Shown here: piece after piece, positions 8,003-15,754 of the stretch
How the letters are laid out: each line of letters begins with the position of its first letter
Position numbering within the stretch: position 1 is the first letter of the stretch
Assembly (NCBI GenBank): GCA_002698425.1
Contig: NZXU01000067.1
Coordinates: 1 to 37,448, forward strand
Source of the DNA: Ahrensia sp.
GTDB lineage: Bacteria > Pseudomonadota > Alphaproteobacteria > Rhizobiales > Rhizobiaceae
Direction: 5' to 3'
Length of the DNA: 37,448 nt
The notes under the pieces: generated by a model
The model's database searches: none
Told to the model about the DNA's origin: nothing
The model's input: only the letters and a program-made list of their open reading frames with translations
Position numbers and translations under genes: made by a program

Positions 8003-9289
8003 ATGTCTTTCCTGCCCCGCGCCGTCTATCCGCTGATGATCGGTTCCGCCCTGCTGATGTTCGCGGGCGGCGTGAACGGGCTGATCCTGCCGGTGCGCGG
8101 CAGCCAGGAAGGCTTTTCCTCCTTTGCGCTCGGCTTGCTCGGCACCGGATGGGCGATCGGCTACATTCTCGGCTGCCTCGTCATGCCGCGCACGGTGGCG
8201 CGCGTCGGCCATATCCGCGCCTTTGGCGCGATGACGGCGCTGGCCGTCGTCTCCGTGCTCGCCACGCTGCTGATCATTCAGCCCTGGGCCTGGATCCCGC
8301 TGCGCGGCGTCGCCGGCTTCGCCTTCGCCGGCGCGGCGATGATCGTGGAAAGCTGGCTGAACGAGCGCGCCGAAGCCGCCTCGCGCGGCCGTGTCTTCGG
8401 CCTCTACACCATGGTCAATCTCGCCGCGACGACGCTCGGGCAGCTGGCGCTGACGACCGGCGACACGGCAACGCATCTCTTCTTCGTCATCGCGGCGATC
8501 TTCTATGCGCTGGCGCTGCTGCCGAGCGGGCTCTACGCCTCGCATGCGCCAAATCCGCTCGTCGGCGCTTCGCTCGACCTGAAGACGCTGTGGCGCAACT
8601 CGCCGGTCGCCGTGGTCTCGGTGGTGCTGATCGGGGTCGCCAACTCGTCCTTCGGCACGCTCGGCGCCGTCTATGCCGACAGGGTCGGGCTCGGCGTCGC
8701 GGCGATCGCCTTGTTCATGAGCGTCGCGATCCTCGCCGGATCGGCGGCGCAGGTGCCGATCGGCTATTTCTCCGACCGGATGGACCGCCGCCTCGTCCTG
8801 GTCGCCATCGCCGCCACCGCGCTGATCGTCGACCTCTTCCTGGCGGTCGTCCAGCCGACCTCGGTATCGGTCGCGCTTGCCGCGTCGGCCGTCTTCGGCG
8901 CCTGCATCTACTCCATGTATCCGGTGATCGTCGCGCATGCCAACGACCACGCGCCCGACAATTATTTCCTGCGCACATCGGGCGGATTGCTGCTTTTGTT
9001 CGGCGTCGGGTCGATTGGCGGGCCGCTGATCGCCGGCGCGATCATGTCGCTCGCCGGCCCGTCGGGTCTCTTTGTCACCACCGCCCTCACCCATCTCGGC
9101 CTTGTCGGCTATGCGCTGTGGCGCATCGGCCAGCGCGCCGCGCCGGAGCAAAAGGAAAAGACCGAGTTCGTTCCCGCCCAGCCGGCCCGCATGTCGACCC
9201 CCGAAACCGTCGTCCTCGACCCGCGCGCGGAAGAAGAGGAGATCGAGGAACAGATGGTCGATACGAACGGAGAAGACGAGAACGGGTGA
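8003..9289 (+). CDS. YcaD-like MFS transporter
   Basis: A 428-residue inner-membrane carrier with about 12 predicted helices. The sequence follows the YcaD/CynX-like MFS subfamily: LLGTGWAIGYILGCLVMPR in the TM2/loop region, ESWLNERAEAASRGRVFGLY after TM4, and YFSDRMDRR as the loop 8-9 counterpart. Residues 385-428 form a soluble, acidic tail (EEEEIEEQMV) not needed for transport in other family members. Substrate is unknown; such proteins are often annotated as sugar or drug carriers without proof. Only a weak ribosome site precedes ATG 8003. It converges with the glycosyltransferase gene, with 25 bp between stops, and does not appear to be part of an operon. Confidence 0.88.
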   Translation: MSFLPRAVYPLMIGSALLMFAGGVNGLILPVRGSQEGFSSFALGLLGTGWAIGYILGCLVMPRTVARVGHIRAFGAMTALAVVSVLATLLIIQPWAWIPLRGVAGFAFAGAAMIVESWLNERAEAASRGRVFGLYTMVNLAATTLGQLALTTGDTATHLFFVIAAIFYALALLPSGLYASHAPNPLVGASLDLKTLWRNSPVAVVSVVLIGVANSSFGTLGAVYADRVGLGVAAIALFMSVAILAGSAAQVPIGYFSDRMDRRLVLVAIAATALIVDLFLAVVQPTSVSVALAASAVFGACIYSMYPVIVAHANDHAPDNYFLRTSGGLLLLFGVGSIGGPLIAGAIMSLAGPSGLFVTTALTHLGLVGYALWRIGQRAAPEQKEKTEFVPAQPARMSTPETVVLDPRAEEEEIEEQMVDTNGEDENG

Positions 9290-9314
9290 TGGAAGCGACA
9301 GACCCCCGCCGCCT

Positions 9315-10373
9315 TCACCTGTATCTGCGCGGTCGCAGTTTCTTCGGCAGATAGGCGGTCAGATTCGCCATGAGCCGGCGGCTCGGCCGGACAAAGTCGC
9401 CCAACACGGCGTGGTAGGCCGGATCGCTGTCGTGCAGGCGGATCGCCTCGTGCCGGCCGACCAGTTCGTTCAGTGTCGAGACCAGATAGTGCGGTTCCAC
9501 AAAGCTTGCGAATTGCGGCAGCCGCTCGACGAAAGTGTCCCGCATCTCGGCGTTCGTGTCGTCGTAGAGTTGCTTGGAGGTAAAACCCAGGATCGATCCG
9601 TTGCCGAGAAACGGATTCGTCGCCCAGACATTGGTGTCATGCATACGGTAGTAGCCGAGCGCGCGATCGATACGCACCGTTCCGCCGAGCAGATGCGCTG
9701 CCTGTACCCAATAGCCGTCGGCGCCGATCCGGAGCTTTTCCGAAGAGCGCGGACGCATGGCCACCAGCGCGTTGCGGCGAAACATGAAACCTGAGTTGGT
9801 CGACCAGAGCCAATTCTTCGCTATGCTGCGGCAGAGAAAGGTCAGCCGGTCTCCATCCATCTCTTCGGTGGCGACGATGAGTTTTGCGTCCGACGGACGT
9901 TCCGCGCTCCACGCGCGAAACACCGGACTGCCGCCCGAGATGATCCTGCCGTTGCCGTCTATCACCACAAGATCGCTGGTCGACACAGCCGCCGCCTCGC
10001 TGCGGCTCATATGCGCCCTGACATGGCGCTCGACGAACTCCGGCATATAGGCGTCGTCGGCATCGAGAAACGCGATAAACGGGGCTGTCGTCGCATCCAG
10101 CCCCTTGAGCGTGTTCGCCATGAACCCGTCATTGCTCTCGCTTGCGATGAACCGGAACCGGTCATCGCCGAGATCGGCAAGGATCGCCTCGATCCGGGCG
10201 ACGGAATCGTCCGTCGACTTGTCGTCCACGACGACGCATTCCAGCTTCGAATAGGTCTGCGCGGCGACCGACCGGATCGCTTCTTCGACGAAAGCGCCCT
10301 GATTGTAGTTGCCGACGACAATGGAAACGAGCGGATCGCGTTCGTTTTCCTGCCGGGTATCCTGTTCAGCCAA
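9315..10373 (-). CDS. Family 2 glycosyltransferase
   Basis: A GT-A fold enzyme that should transfer a sugar from a nucleotide sugar to an unknown acceptor, probably a surface glycan. Near the N-terminus it shows the GT2 start V-S-I-V-V-G-N-Y-N-Q-G, then CVVVDDKSTDDS, and the metal-binding D-x-D as AFLDADDAY. The C-terminal 130 residues carry no membrane helix. Start choice: a TTG at 10373 has AGGAG seven bases upstream and opens directly before the conserved domain. An ATG at 10400 (361 residues) is in frame but has no ribosome site and adds nine residues without pattern. No other glycan genes are nearby, so the pathway is unknown. The divergent nspC gene lies 266 bp away. Confidence 0.88.
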   Translation of the reverse strand: MAEQDTRQENERDPLVSIVVGNYNQGAFVEEAIRSVAAQTYSKLECVVVDDKSTDDSVARIEAILADLGDDRFRFIASESNDGFMANTLKGLDATTAPFIAFLDADDAYMPEFVERHVRAHMSRSEAAAVSTSDLVVIDGNGRIISGGSPVFRAWSAERPSDAKLIVATEEMDGDRLTFLCRSIAKNWLWSTNSGFMFRRNALVAMRPRSSEKLRIGADGYWVQAAHLLGGTVRIDRALGYYRMHDTNVWATNPFLGNGSILGFTSKQLYDDTNAEMRDTFVERLPQFASFVEPHYLVSTLNELVGRHEAIRLHDSDPAYHAVLGDFVRPSRRLMANLTAYLPKKLRPRRYR

Positions 10374-10639
10374 TGATGATCTCCTGTCCCTATTCGTCAT
10401 TTACATGGCGGATACGGCGGACGAATTCACTTCCGCAAACGGCGGATACCCCCGAGACCCGGTCCACTCCTGAACGATCCGCGGAAACTTGTCCACCGCC
10501 CGGACCCGCCGGTTACCTGTCTCCCCCAACCTTGACGCCGCCGCGCTGGCCTGACATCAGGTCCGCGCGCAGTTCGGGGGTGGACATTGGCCGCCCCCGC
10601 CCCAGCTGAAACGGCAGACCGTCGGAGACAAAAGCGGCC

Positions 10640-11737
10640 ATGCTGCAGACCCCCTACTACCTGATCGACAAGTCGAAACTGCTTCCGAACATGGAAAAGA
10701 TCGCCCGGCTGCGCGAAGCGTCGGGCGCGAAGTCTCTGCTGGCGCTGAAATGTTTCGCCTCGTGGTCGGTCTTCGATTTCATGGCCGAGTATATGGACGG
10801 CACGACCTCCTCGTCGCTCTACGAGGTCAAGCTCGGCTACGAGAAGTTCGGCGGCGAAACGCATGCCTATTCGGTTGCCTATGCCGATCACGAGATCGGC
10901 GAGGTGCTGGCGAATTGCGACAAGATCCTGTTCAACACGATCGGCCAACTGAACCGCTTCGAGGGAGAGAGCCGCCACAAGACGCGCGGGCTGCGCGTCA
11001 ATCCGGGCGTATCGACCTCGGAGTTCGATCTCGCCGACCCAGCGCGCCCCTTTTCCCGACTGGGCGAGCACGACCCGAAGGACATCGAGGCCGTTGCCGA
11101 CCGGATTTCAGGGTTCATGTTCCACTGCAATTGCGAGAATGACGACTTCGACCGGTTCGACGCCATGCTCGGCACGATCGAACAGCGTTTCGGCTATCTG
11201 ATCCGGCAGATGGACTGGATCAGCCTCGGCGGCGGCATTCATTTCACCGGCGCGGATTATCCGCTCGATCGCTTTGCCGAGCGGCTGAAGCGGTTTTCCG
11301 GCGAGAACGGCGTGCAGGTCTATCTGGAGCCCGGCGAAGCCGCGATCACCGGTGCGGCGACGCTTGAGGTCACCGTGCTGGACACGCTGAACAACGGCAA
11401 GGATCTCGCCATCGTCGATTCCTCCATCGAGGCGCACATGCTCGACCTGCTGGTCTATCGCGAGACAGCGAAGATAGCCCCGAACGAAGGCCCGCACGAA
11501 TGGATGGTCTGCGGCAAGTCGTGCCTGGCAGGCGATATCTTCGGCGAGTTCCGTTTTGCAAACCCGCTGAAACCCGGCGACCGGTTGAGCTTCCAGGACG
11601 CGGCGGGTTACACAATGGTCAAGAAGAACTGGTTCAACGGCGTCAAGATGCCGGCCATCGCCGTGAAGGAGCTCGACGGCTCCGTGCGGCTCGTACGCGA
11701 CTTCGGTTACGAGGATTTCGTCGCCGCGTTGTCGTGA
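10640..11737 (+). CDS. nspC: Carboxy(nor)spermidine decarboxylase
   Basis: A 365-residue PLP enzyme of the alanine racemase/ODC fold (type III). It removes the carboxyl group from carboxyspermidine or carboxynorspermidine to give the triamine. The N-terminus MLQTPYYLIDKSKL is characteristic, Lys37 in LLALKCFA is the expected PLP lysine, and HCNCEN, LGGGIHFTG and LEPGEA are the family's phosphate- and substrate-binding segments. The C-terminal half has the usual beta-domain with GKSCLAGD. The length fits NspC. A GGAG lies 13 nt before the ATG, rather far. The dehydrogenase that makes its substrate follows after 64 bp, so the two form one pathway unit. In many Alphaproteobacteria this pair makes spermidine from putrescine; which diamine is used here cannot be read from sequence. 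Confidence 0.92.
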   Translation: MLQTPYYLIDKSKLLPNMEKIARLREASGAKSLLALKCFASWSVFDFMAEYMDGTTSSSLYEVKLGYEKFGGETHAYSVAYADHEIGEVLANCDKILFNTIGQLNRFEGESRHKTRGLRVNPGVSTSEFDLADPARPFSRLGEHDPKDIEAVADRISGFMFHCNCENDDFDRFDAMLGTIEQRFGYLIRQMDWISLGGGIHFTGADYPLDRFAERLKRFSGENGVQVYLEPGEAAITGAATLEVTVLDTLNNGKDLAIVDSSIEAHMLDLLVYRETAKIAPNEGPHEWMVCGKSCLAGDIFGEFRFANPLKPGDRLSFQDAAGYTMVKKNWFNGVKMPAIAVKELDGSVRLVRDFGYEDFVAALS

Positions 11738-11801
11738 AACCCCTCTAGAAACAAGCCAATCCACCGACAAAACGGAGACAAGGGAGGCCCCGCACAGGCT
11801 C

Positions 11802-13046
11802 ATGAAACGCAACGTATTGATCATCGGCGCCGGCGGCGTCGCCCAGGTCGTGGCGCACAAATGCGCGCAGAACAACGACCTCCTGGGAGACATTCACATC
11901 GCCAGCCGCACGCTGTCGAAATGCGAGGCGATTATCGCGAGCGTCCGCGACAAGAACGCGATGAAGGTCGCGGGCGCGCTCGAGGCCCATCAGGTCGACG
12001 CGATGGACACGGCGGCCGTCGCCGAGCTGATCGCCAAGACCGGCGCGCAGATCGTGATCAATGTCGGCAGCGCCTTCGTGAACATGTATGTGCTGGAAGC
12101 CTGCCTCGAGACGGGCGTCGCCTATATCGACACGGCGATCCACGAAGAGCCGGACAAGATCTGCGAGACGCCGCCCTGGTACGCCAATTACGAGTGGAAG
12201 CGGCGTGATCGCTGCGCCGAAAAGGGCGTCACCGCGATCCTCGGCGCGGGCTTCGATCCCGGCGTCGTCAACGCCTTCGCGCGCTTCGCCATCGACGAGT
12301 TCATGGACGAGGTGAAGTCGATCGACATCGTCGACATCAATGCCGGCAGCCACGGCAAGTGGTTCGCCACCAATTTCGATCCGGAGATCAACTTCCGCGA
12401 ATTCACCGGCACGGTCTATTCCTGGCAGGACGGGGAGTGGAAGGAAAACTCCATGTTCGAGATCGGCCACGAATGGGATCTTCCGGTCGTGGGCAAGCAG
12501 AAAGCCTATATGTCGGGCCATGACGAGGTGCAGTCGCTCGCCGTCAACTATCCGCATGCCGATGTGCGCTTCTGGATGGGCTTCGGCGATCACTACATCA
12601 ACGTCTTCACCGTCCTGCAGAATCTCGGCCTGCTGTCCGAGCAGCCTGTGACGACGGCCGAGGGGCTTGAGGTCGTGCCGCTGAAGGTGGTCAAGGCGGT
12701 TCTGCCCGACCCCTCCTCGCTGGCCCCGGAATATACCGGCAAGACCTGCATTGGCGACCTGGTCAAGGGCGTGAAGGACGGCAAGGAAACCGAGGTCTTC
12801 GTCTACAATGTCGCCGACCACAAGGACGCCTTTAACGAGGTCGGAAGCCAGGGCATTTCCTATACGGCCGGTGTGCCGCCGGTCGCCGCGGCCATGCTGA
12901 TCGCCGACGGCACGTGGGACACCGGCACCATGGTTAATGTCGAGGAACTCGATCCCAAACCCTTCTTCACGATCCTCGACCGTATCGGCTTGCCGACGCG
13001 TGTGAAGGACGAAAACGGCGACCGCCCCTGGACCGAGGCCGCCTGA
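11802..13046 (+). CDS. Carboxy(nor)spermidine dehydrogenase (saccharopine dehydrogenase family)
   Basis: A 414-residue cytoplasmic oxidoreductase. It condenses aspartate semialdehyde with putrescine (or 1,3-diaminopropane) and reduces the imine with NADPH, giving carboxyspermidine (or carboxynorspermidine). Residues 2-30 are the Rossmann start (NVLIIGAGGVAQVVAHKCAQ) with IASRT closing the second strand. IVINVGSAFVN, YIDTAIHE and LGAGFDPGVVNAFARF are typical of the Lys1/CANSDH group rather than true saccharopine dehydrogenase. It sits directly after nspC in the same orientation, the usual arrangement. AGGGAGG stands about 17 nt before the ATG, farther than usual. A 10-bp hairpin follows the stop. 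Together the two genes are a complete route to a triamine; no arginine or ornithine decarboxylase is in the window. Confidence 0.9.
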   Translation: MKRNVLIIGAGGVAQVVAHKCAQNNDLLGDIHIASRTLSKCEAIIASVRDKNAMKVAGALEAHQVDAMDTAAVAELIAKTGAQIVINVGSAFVNMYVLEACLETGVAYIDTAIHEEPDKICETPPWYANYEWKRRDRCAEKGVTAILGAGFDPGVVNAFARFAIDEFMDEVKSIDIVDINAGSHGKWFATNFDPEINFREFTGTVYSWQDGEWKENSMFEIGHEWDLPVVGKQKAYMSGHDEVQSLAVNYPHADVRFWMGFGDHYINVFTVLQNLGLLSEQPVTTAEGLEVVPLKVVKAVLPDPSSLAPEYTGKTCIGDLVKGVKDGKETEVFVYNVADHKDAFNEVGSQGISYTAGVPPVAAAMLIADGTWDTGTMVNVEELDPKPFFTILDRIGLPTRVKDENGDRPWTEAA

Positions 13047-13056
13047 CGATTGCTCC

Positions 13057-13080
13057 AGGGAGCCCGCAGCCGGGCTCCCT
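13057..13080 (+). terminator. Hairpin after the polyamine genes
   Basis: AGGGAGCCCG (13057-13066), loop CAGC, then CGGGCTCCCT (13071-13080): a perfect 10-bp GC-rich stem 11 nt after the dehydrogenase stop. No T-run follows, so it is either a weak or Rho-assisted terminator or an mRNA-end stabiliser. Confidence 0.5.
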
Positions 13081-13128
13081 GCGGCAAATGGCGCATCCGC
13101 GCAATCCGGCGTAAAACATTCACATTTT

Positions 13129-13163
13129 TGCAGCTTTCCTGCATCATGTTGCGGCGCAACATG
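13129..13163. promoter_or_regulatory. Two adjacent palindromes upstream of phaC
   Basis: First palindrome: TGCAG (13129-13133), 5-bp spacer, CTGCA (13139-13143). Second: CATGTTGC (13145-13152), spacer GGC, GCAACATG (13156-13163). They lie 41-75 bp before the phaC start. TGC/GCA-rich inverted repeats are what the PHB-responsive repressor PhaR is reported to bind in Paracoccus and Rhodobacter, so a PHB-linked operator is plausible. No phaR gene is in the window, and the match is by pattern only. Confidence 0.4.
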
Positions 13164-13203
13164 AGCCTGCGCCGCGCGGGCCGGACATCCGAGCGAGGCT
13201 GCC

Positions 13204-15075
13204 TTGCCGACATCGACAGAAACCAGACTGCCCGTGCCGCAGGAGCGGCCGTCACCACCCGTGCCCGCCCCCTCGCCGGCTGCTCTTCCTTCGGGAAACG
13301 CCGCGCTCGCCGCTTTTCTTTCGAAGATGATGGCGGACGGTCATGTGGAAAACCACGGCAAATACGACACGATCGACCGGGCGCTTCGCGCCTCCATGGC
13401 GCGACTGACAGACGGCGTATCGATCCATTCGTCGAGCACCGCATGGTCGGACTGGCTGGCGCATCTTTCGCGCGCACCGGGCCGACGGACCGAGCTCGCC
13501 GAACGCGCCATGCGCAATTTCTGGTTGCTCGCCCTCGACGCGCTGGGCCCGTCCGGCCCGCTCGGCACTGAGGGTGGCTTCAAGCCGGAGGCCGGCGACC
13601 GTCGCTTTTCCCACACTGCTTGGGACCACCTGCCGTTCCGCGCTTGGAAACAATCCTTTCTCGCCGCCGAGGACTGGTGGACCGAGGCGACCAAGGAAGT
13701 GCGCGGCATGCATCATTCCAATGCAGACCGCGTCGCCTTCATGGCGCGGCAGATGCTCGACATGGTGTCACCCTCCAATTCGCCCTTTCTCAATCCCGAG
13801 ATCATAGAGAAGACCGTCCGCTCCGGCGGCATGAACCTGGTCGAGGGAGCGCAAAATTTCCTCGCTGACACTGCGCGCGAACTCGTCAATGCGCCGCCGC
13901 CGGCCTCGCCGGACTTCCGTGTTGGCGAGACCATCGCCTGCACGCCGGGGTCGGTCGTCTTCCGCAACGAGGTGTTTGAACTGATCCAGTATGCGCCGCA
14001 GACCGACACGGTGCGCGCCGAACCGGTGCTCATCGTGCCCGCCTGGATCATGAAATATTACATTCTCGACCTGTCGCCGCACAATTCGCTGATCAACTAT
14101 CTCGTCGGTCAGGGCCACACCGTCTTCGCCATCTCCTGGCGCAATCCGGGACCGGAACAGCGCGATCTCTCGCTCGACGACTATCGCCGCCTTGGCGTGA
14201 TGGCAGCGATCGATGCGATCGGCTCTATCGTGCCCGACCGGCAGATCCATGCCTGCGGCTACTGCCTCGGCGGAACGATCCTGTCGATCGCGGCGGCAAC
14301 CATGGCGCGCGACGGCGACAAGCGCCTTGCCTCGATCACGCTTCTCGCCGCGCAGACGGACTTCACCGAGGCGGGCGAACTGATGCTGTTCCTCGACGAG
14401 AGCGAGATCGCCTATCTCGAAGACATGATGTGGGATCAGGGCTATCTGGACGAAAAGCAGATGTCCGGCGCCTTCCGCGCGCTGCGCGCCCGCGATCTCG
14501 TGTGGTCGCACGCGATCAAGCGCTATTTCCTCGGCGAGGAAGAAGCGCAATTCGACATCTCCGCCTGGAACGCCGATCCGACCCGCATGCCCTATCGCAT
14601 GCATTCGGACTATCTGCGCGGGCTGTTCCTCGAAAACCGCCTGACCGCCGGCCGTTTCGCCGTCGAGGGCAAGGTGATTGCGCTGAAGGATATCGACGCG
14701 CCGATGTTCGTCATCGGCACCGAGAAGGACCATATCGCGCCATGGCGGTCGGTCTACAAGGTCACGCTGTTCACGGAAAACGACCTGACCTTCGTTCTGA
14801 CTTCGGGCGGCCACAATGGCGGCATCGTCAGCGAACCCGGCCACCCGCACCGGCACTACCGCATCGGTCACCGCACGCCCGACAAGAAATATCTCGATCC
14901 GGCAAGCTGGTACGAAAACCACGAGCCGACGGAGGGATCATGGTGGACCGAATGGGCGGCGTGGCTCGCCGAACACAGCGCACCGGACCATGTCGTCCCG
15001 CCCCCGATGGGCGCGGCACGGCACGGATACCCCGCGCTCTGCCCGGCGCCCGGCACTTACGTGTTCCAAAAATAA
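13204..15075 (+). CDS. phaC: Poly(3-hydroxyalkanoate) synthase, class I-like
   Basis: A 623-residue enzyme that polymerises hydroxyacyl-CoA to storage polyester at the granule surface. The catalytic triad can be placed: Cys354 in the lipase-box-like GYCLGGT, Asp509 in GTEKDHIAP and His537 in SGGHNGG. Other family blocks are VLIVPAWIMKYYILDL, GHTVFAISWRNP and MPYRMHSDYLR. The N-terminal 40 residues are Pro/Ala-rich and unlike the synthase core. The start is TTG 13204 with GAGG five bases upstream; no ATG in this frame lies upstream, and the first internal one is residue 42, which would drop the Pro-rich part. No phaA, phaB, phaR, phasin or depolymerase gene is adjacent, so supply of monomer comes from elsewhere. 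It may also be one of several PhaC paralogues. Confidence 0.9.
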   Translation: MPTSTETRLPVPQERPSPPVPAPSPAALPSGNAALAAFLSKMMADGHVENHGKYDTIDRALRASMARLTDGVSIHSSSTAWSDWLAHLSRAPGRRTELAERAMRNFWLLALDALGPSGPLGTEGGFKPEAGDRRFSHTAWDHLPFRAWKQSFLAAEDWWTEATKEVRGMHHSNADRVAFMARQMLDMVSPSNSPFLNPEIIEKTVRSGGMNLVEGAQNFLADTARELVNAPPPASPDFRVGETIACTPGSVVFRNEVFELIQYAPQTDTVRAEPVLIVPAWIMKYYILDLSPHNSLINYLVGQGHTVFAISWRNPGPEQRDLSLDDYRRLGVMAAIDAIGSIVPDRQIHACGYCLGGTILSIAAATMARDGDKRLASITLLAAQTDFTEAGELMLFLDESEIAYLEDMMWDQGYLDEKQMSGAFRALRARDLVWSHAIKRYFLGEEEAQFDISAWNADPTRMPYRMHSDYLRGLFLENRLTAGRFAVEGKVIALKDIDAPMFVIGTEKDHIAPWRSVYKVTLFTENDLTFVLTSGGHNGGIVSEPGHPHRHYRIGHRTPDKKYLDPASWYENHEPTEGSWWTEWAAWLAEHSAPDHVVPPPMGAARHGYPALCPAPGTYVFQK

Positions 15076-15104
15076 CACACGCCGAAAATCGCAAGCCGGC
15101 GAAC

Positions 15105-15135
15105 TTGACAGGCAGACACCCGGTTTTCATAGAAT
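15105..15135 (+). promoter_or_regulatory. Candidate sigma-70-type promoter of the barrel gene
   Basis: TTGACA at 15105-15110 is a perfect -35. A TAGAAT at 15130-15135 gives a 19-bp spacer, slightly long; overlapping CATAGA at 15128 would give 17 bp. The predicted start leaves a leader of about 30 nt before ATG 15174. This is the clearest promoter-like sequence in the window. Confidence 0.5.
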
Positions 15136-15173
15136 TCGGTGCGATTCTTTCATTGATTTTTTGGGGTTAAGCT

Positions 15174-15752
15174 ATGAAAAAACTGGTAGCGCTGACGGTA
15201 TTCCTCGGCACAACTGCAGCAAGCGGCATTGCCATTGCAGCTGACAGCATGCAGCGCAGCGCCGACTGGTCCGGACTTACAGTCGGCGTCATCGGTACGG
15301 TCGCCGGCGGCGAGGATGATTGGCCCGGCGACGGAATTTACGACCTCGATACCGGTGTATTCGGCGGTGCGTTCGTTTCCTACGACTACCAGATCGACAA
15401 TGTCGTGGTTGGCGCGGTGGCAAAGGCCCAGTGGGGCAAGATGAAGGAGACCGCGTATCCGACCTTTTTCTACAATGCGTTCTACGATATCAACGGCCGG
15501 CTGGGCTACGCGATGAACAACGCGCTGGTCTATGCCAGTGGCGGCTTGACGATTGCCAGCATTGAAGAGGATGGTCTGGGCTTCACGAGCACCGGATACA
15601 ATGTCGGCGCGGGCATCGATTTCCAGTTGACCGAAAAGGTCGTTTTGGGTGGCGAGTACACATTCAGGTCACTCAGCGACGATTGCCCGCACGGCTTTCC
15701 GTTCGAGTTGTCGAGCCACTCCTTCTCCGCCAAGATCGGCTACCGGTTCTGA
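15174..15752 (+). CDS. Outer-membrane eight-stranded beta-barrel protein (Omp25/31-like)
   Basis: A 192-residue exported protein. Residues 1-23 are a signal peptide (MKKLVALTVFLGTTAASG, cleavage after AIAA). The mature part alternates short amphipathic strands with turns, as in small OmpA/Omp25-type barrels: DWSGLTVGVIGTVAGG, the NGRLGYAMNNALVYASGGL strand-turn-strand hallmark, and a terminal strand ending S-A-K-I-G-Y-R-F, with the C-terminal Phe required for BAM recognition. At about 170 mature residues it is short for the family. Two cysteines are absent except C in DDCPHG. It should sit in the outer membrane in a structural role or as a small pore. It is a distant paralogue of the two barrel genes at 35.5 and 36.5 kb. 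The gene stands alone behind its own promoter. Confidence 0.88.
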   Translation: MKKLVALTVFLGTTAASGIAIAADSMQRSADWSGLTVGVIGTVAGGEDDWPGDGIYDLDTGVFGGAFVSYDYQIDNVVVGAVAKAQWGKMKETAYPTFFYNAFYDINGRLGYAMNNALVYASGGLTIASIEEDGLGFTSTGYNVGAGIDFQLTEKVVLGGEYTFRSLSDDCPHGFPFELSSHSFSAKIGYRF

Positions 15753-15754
15753 TC

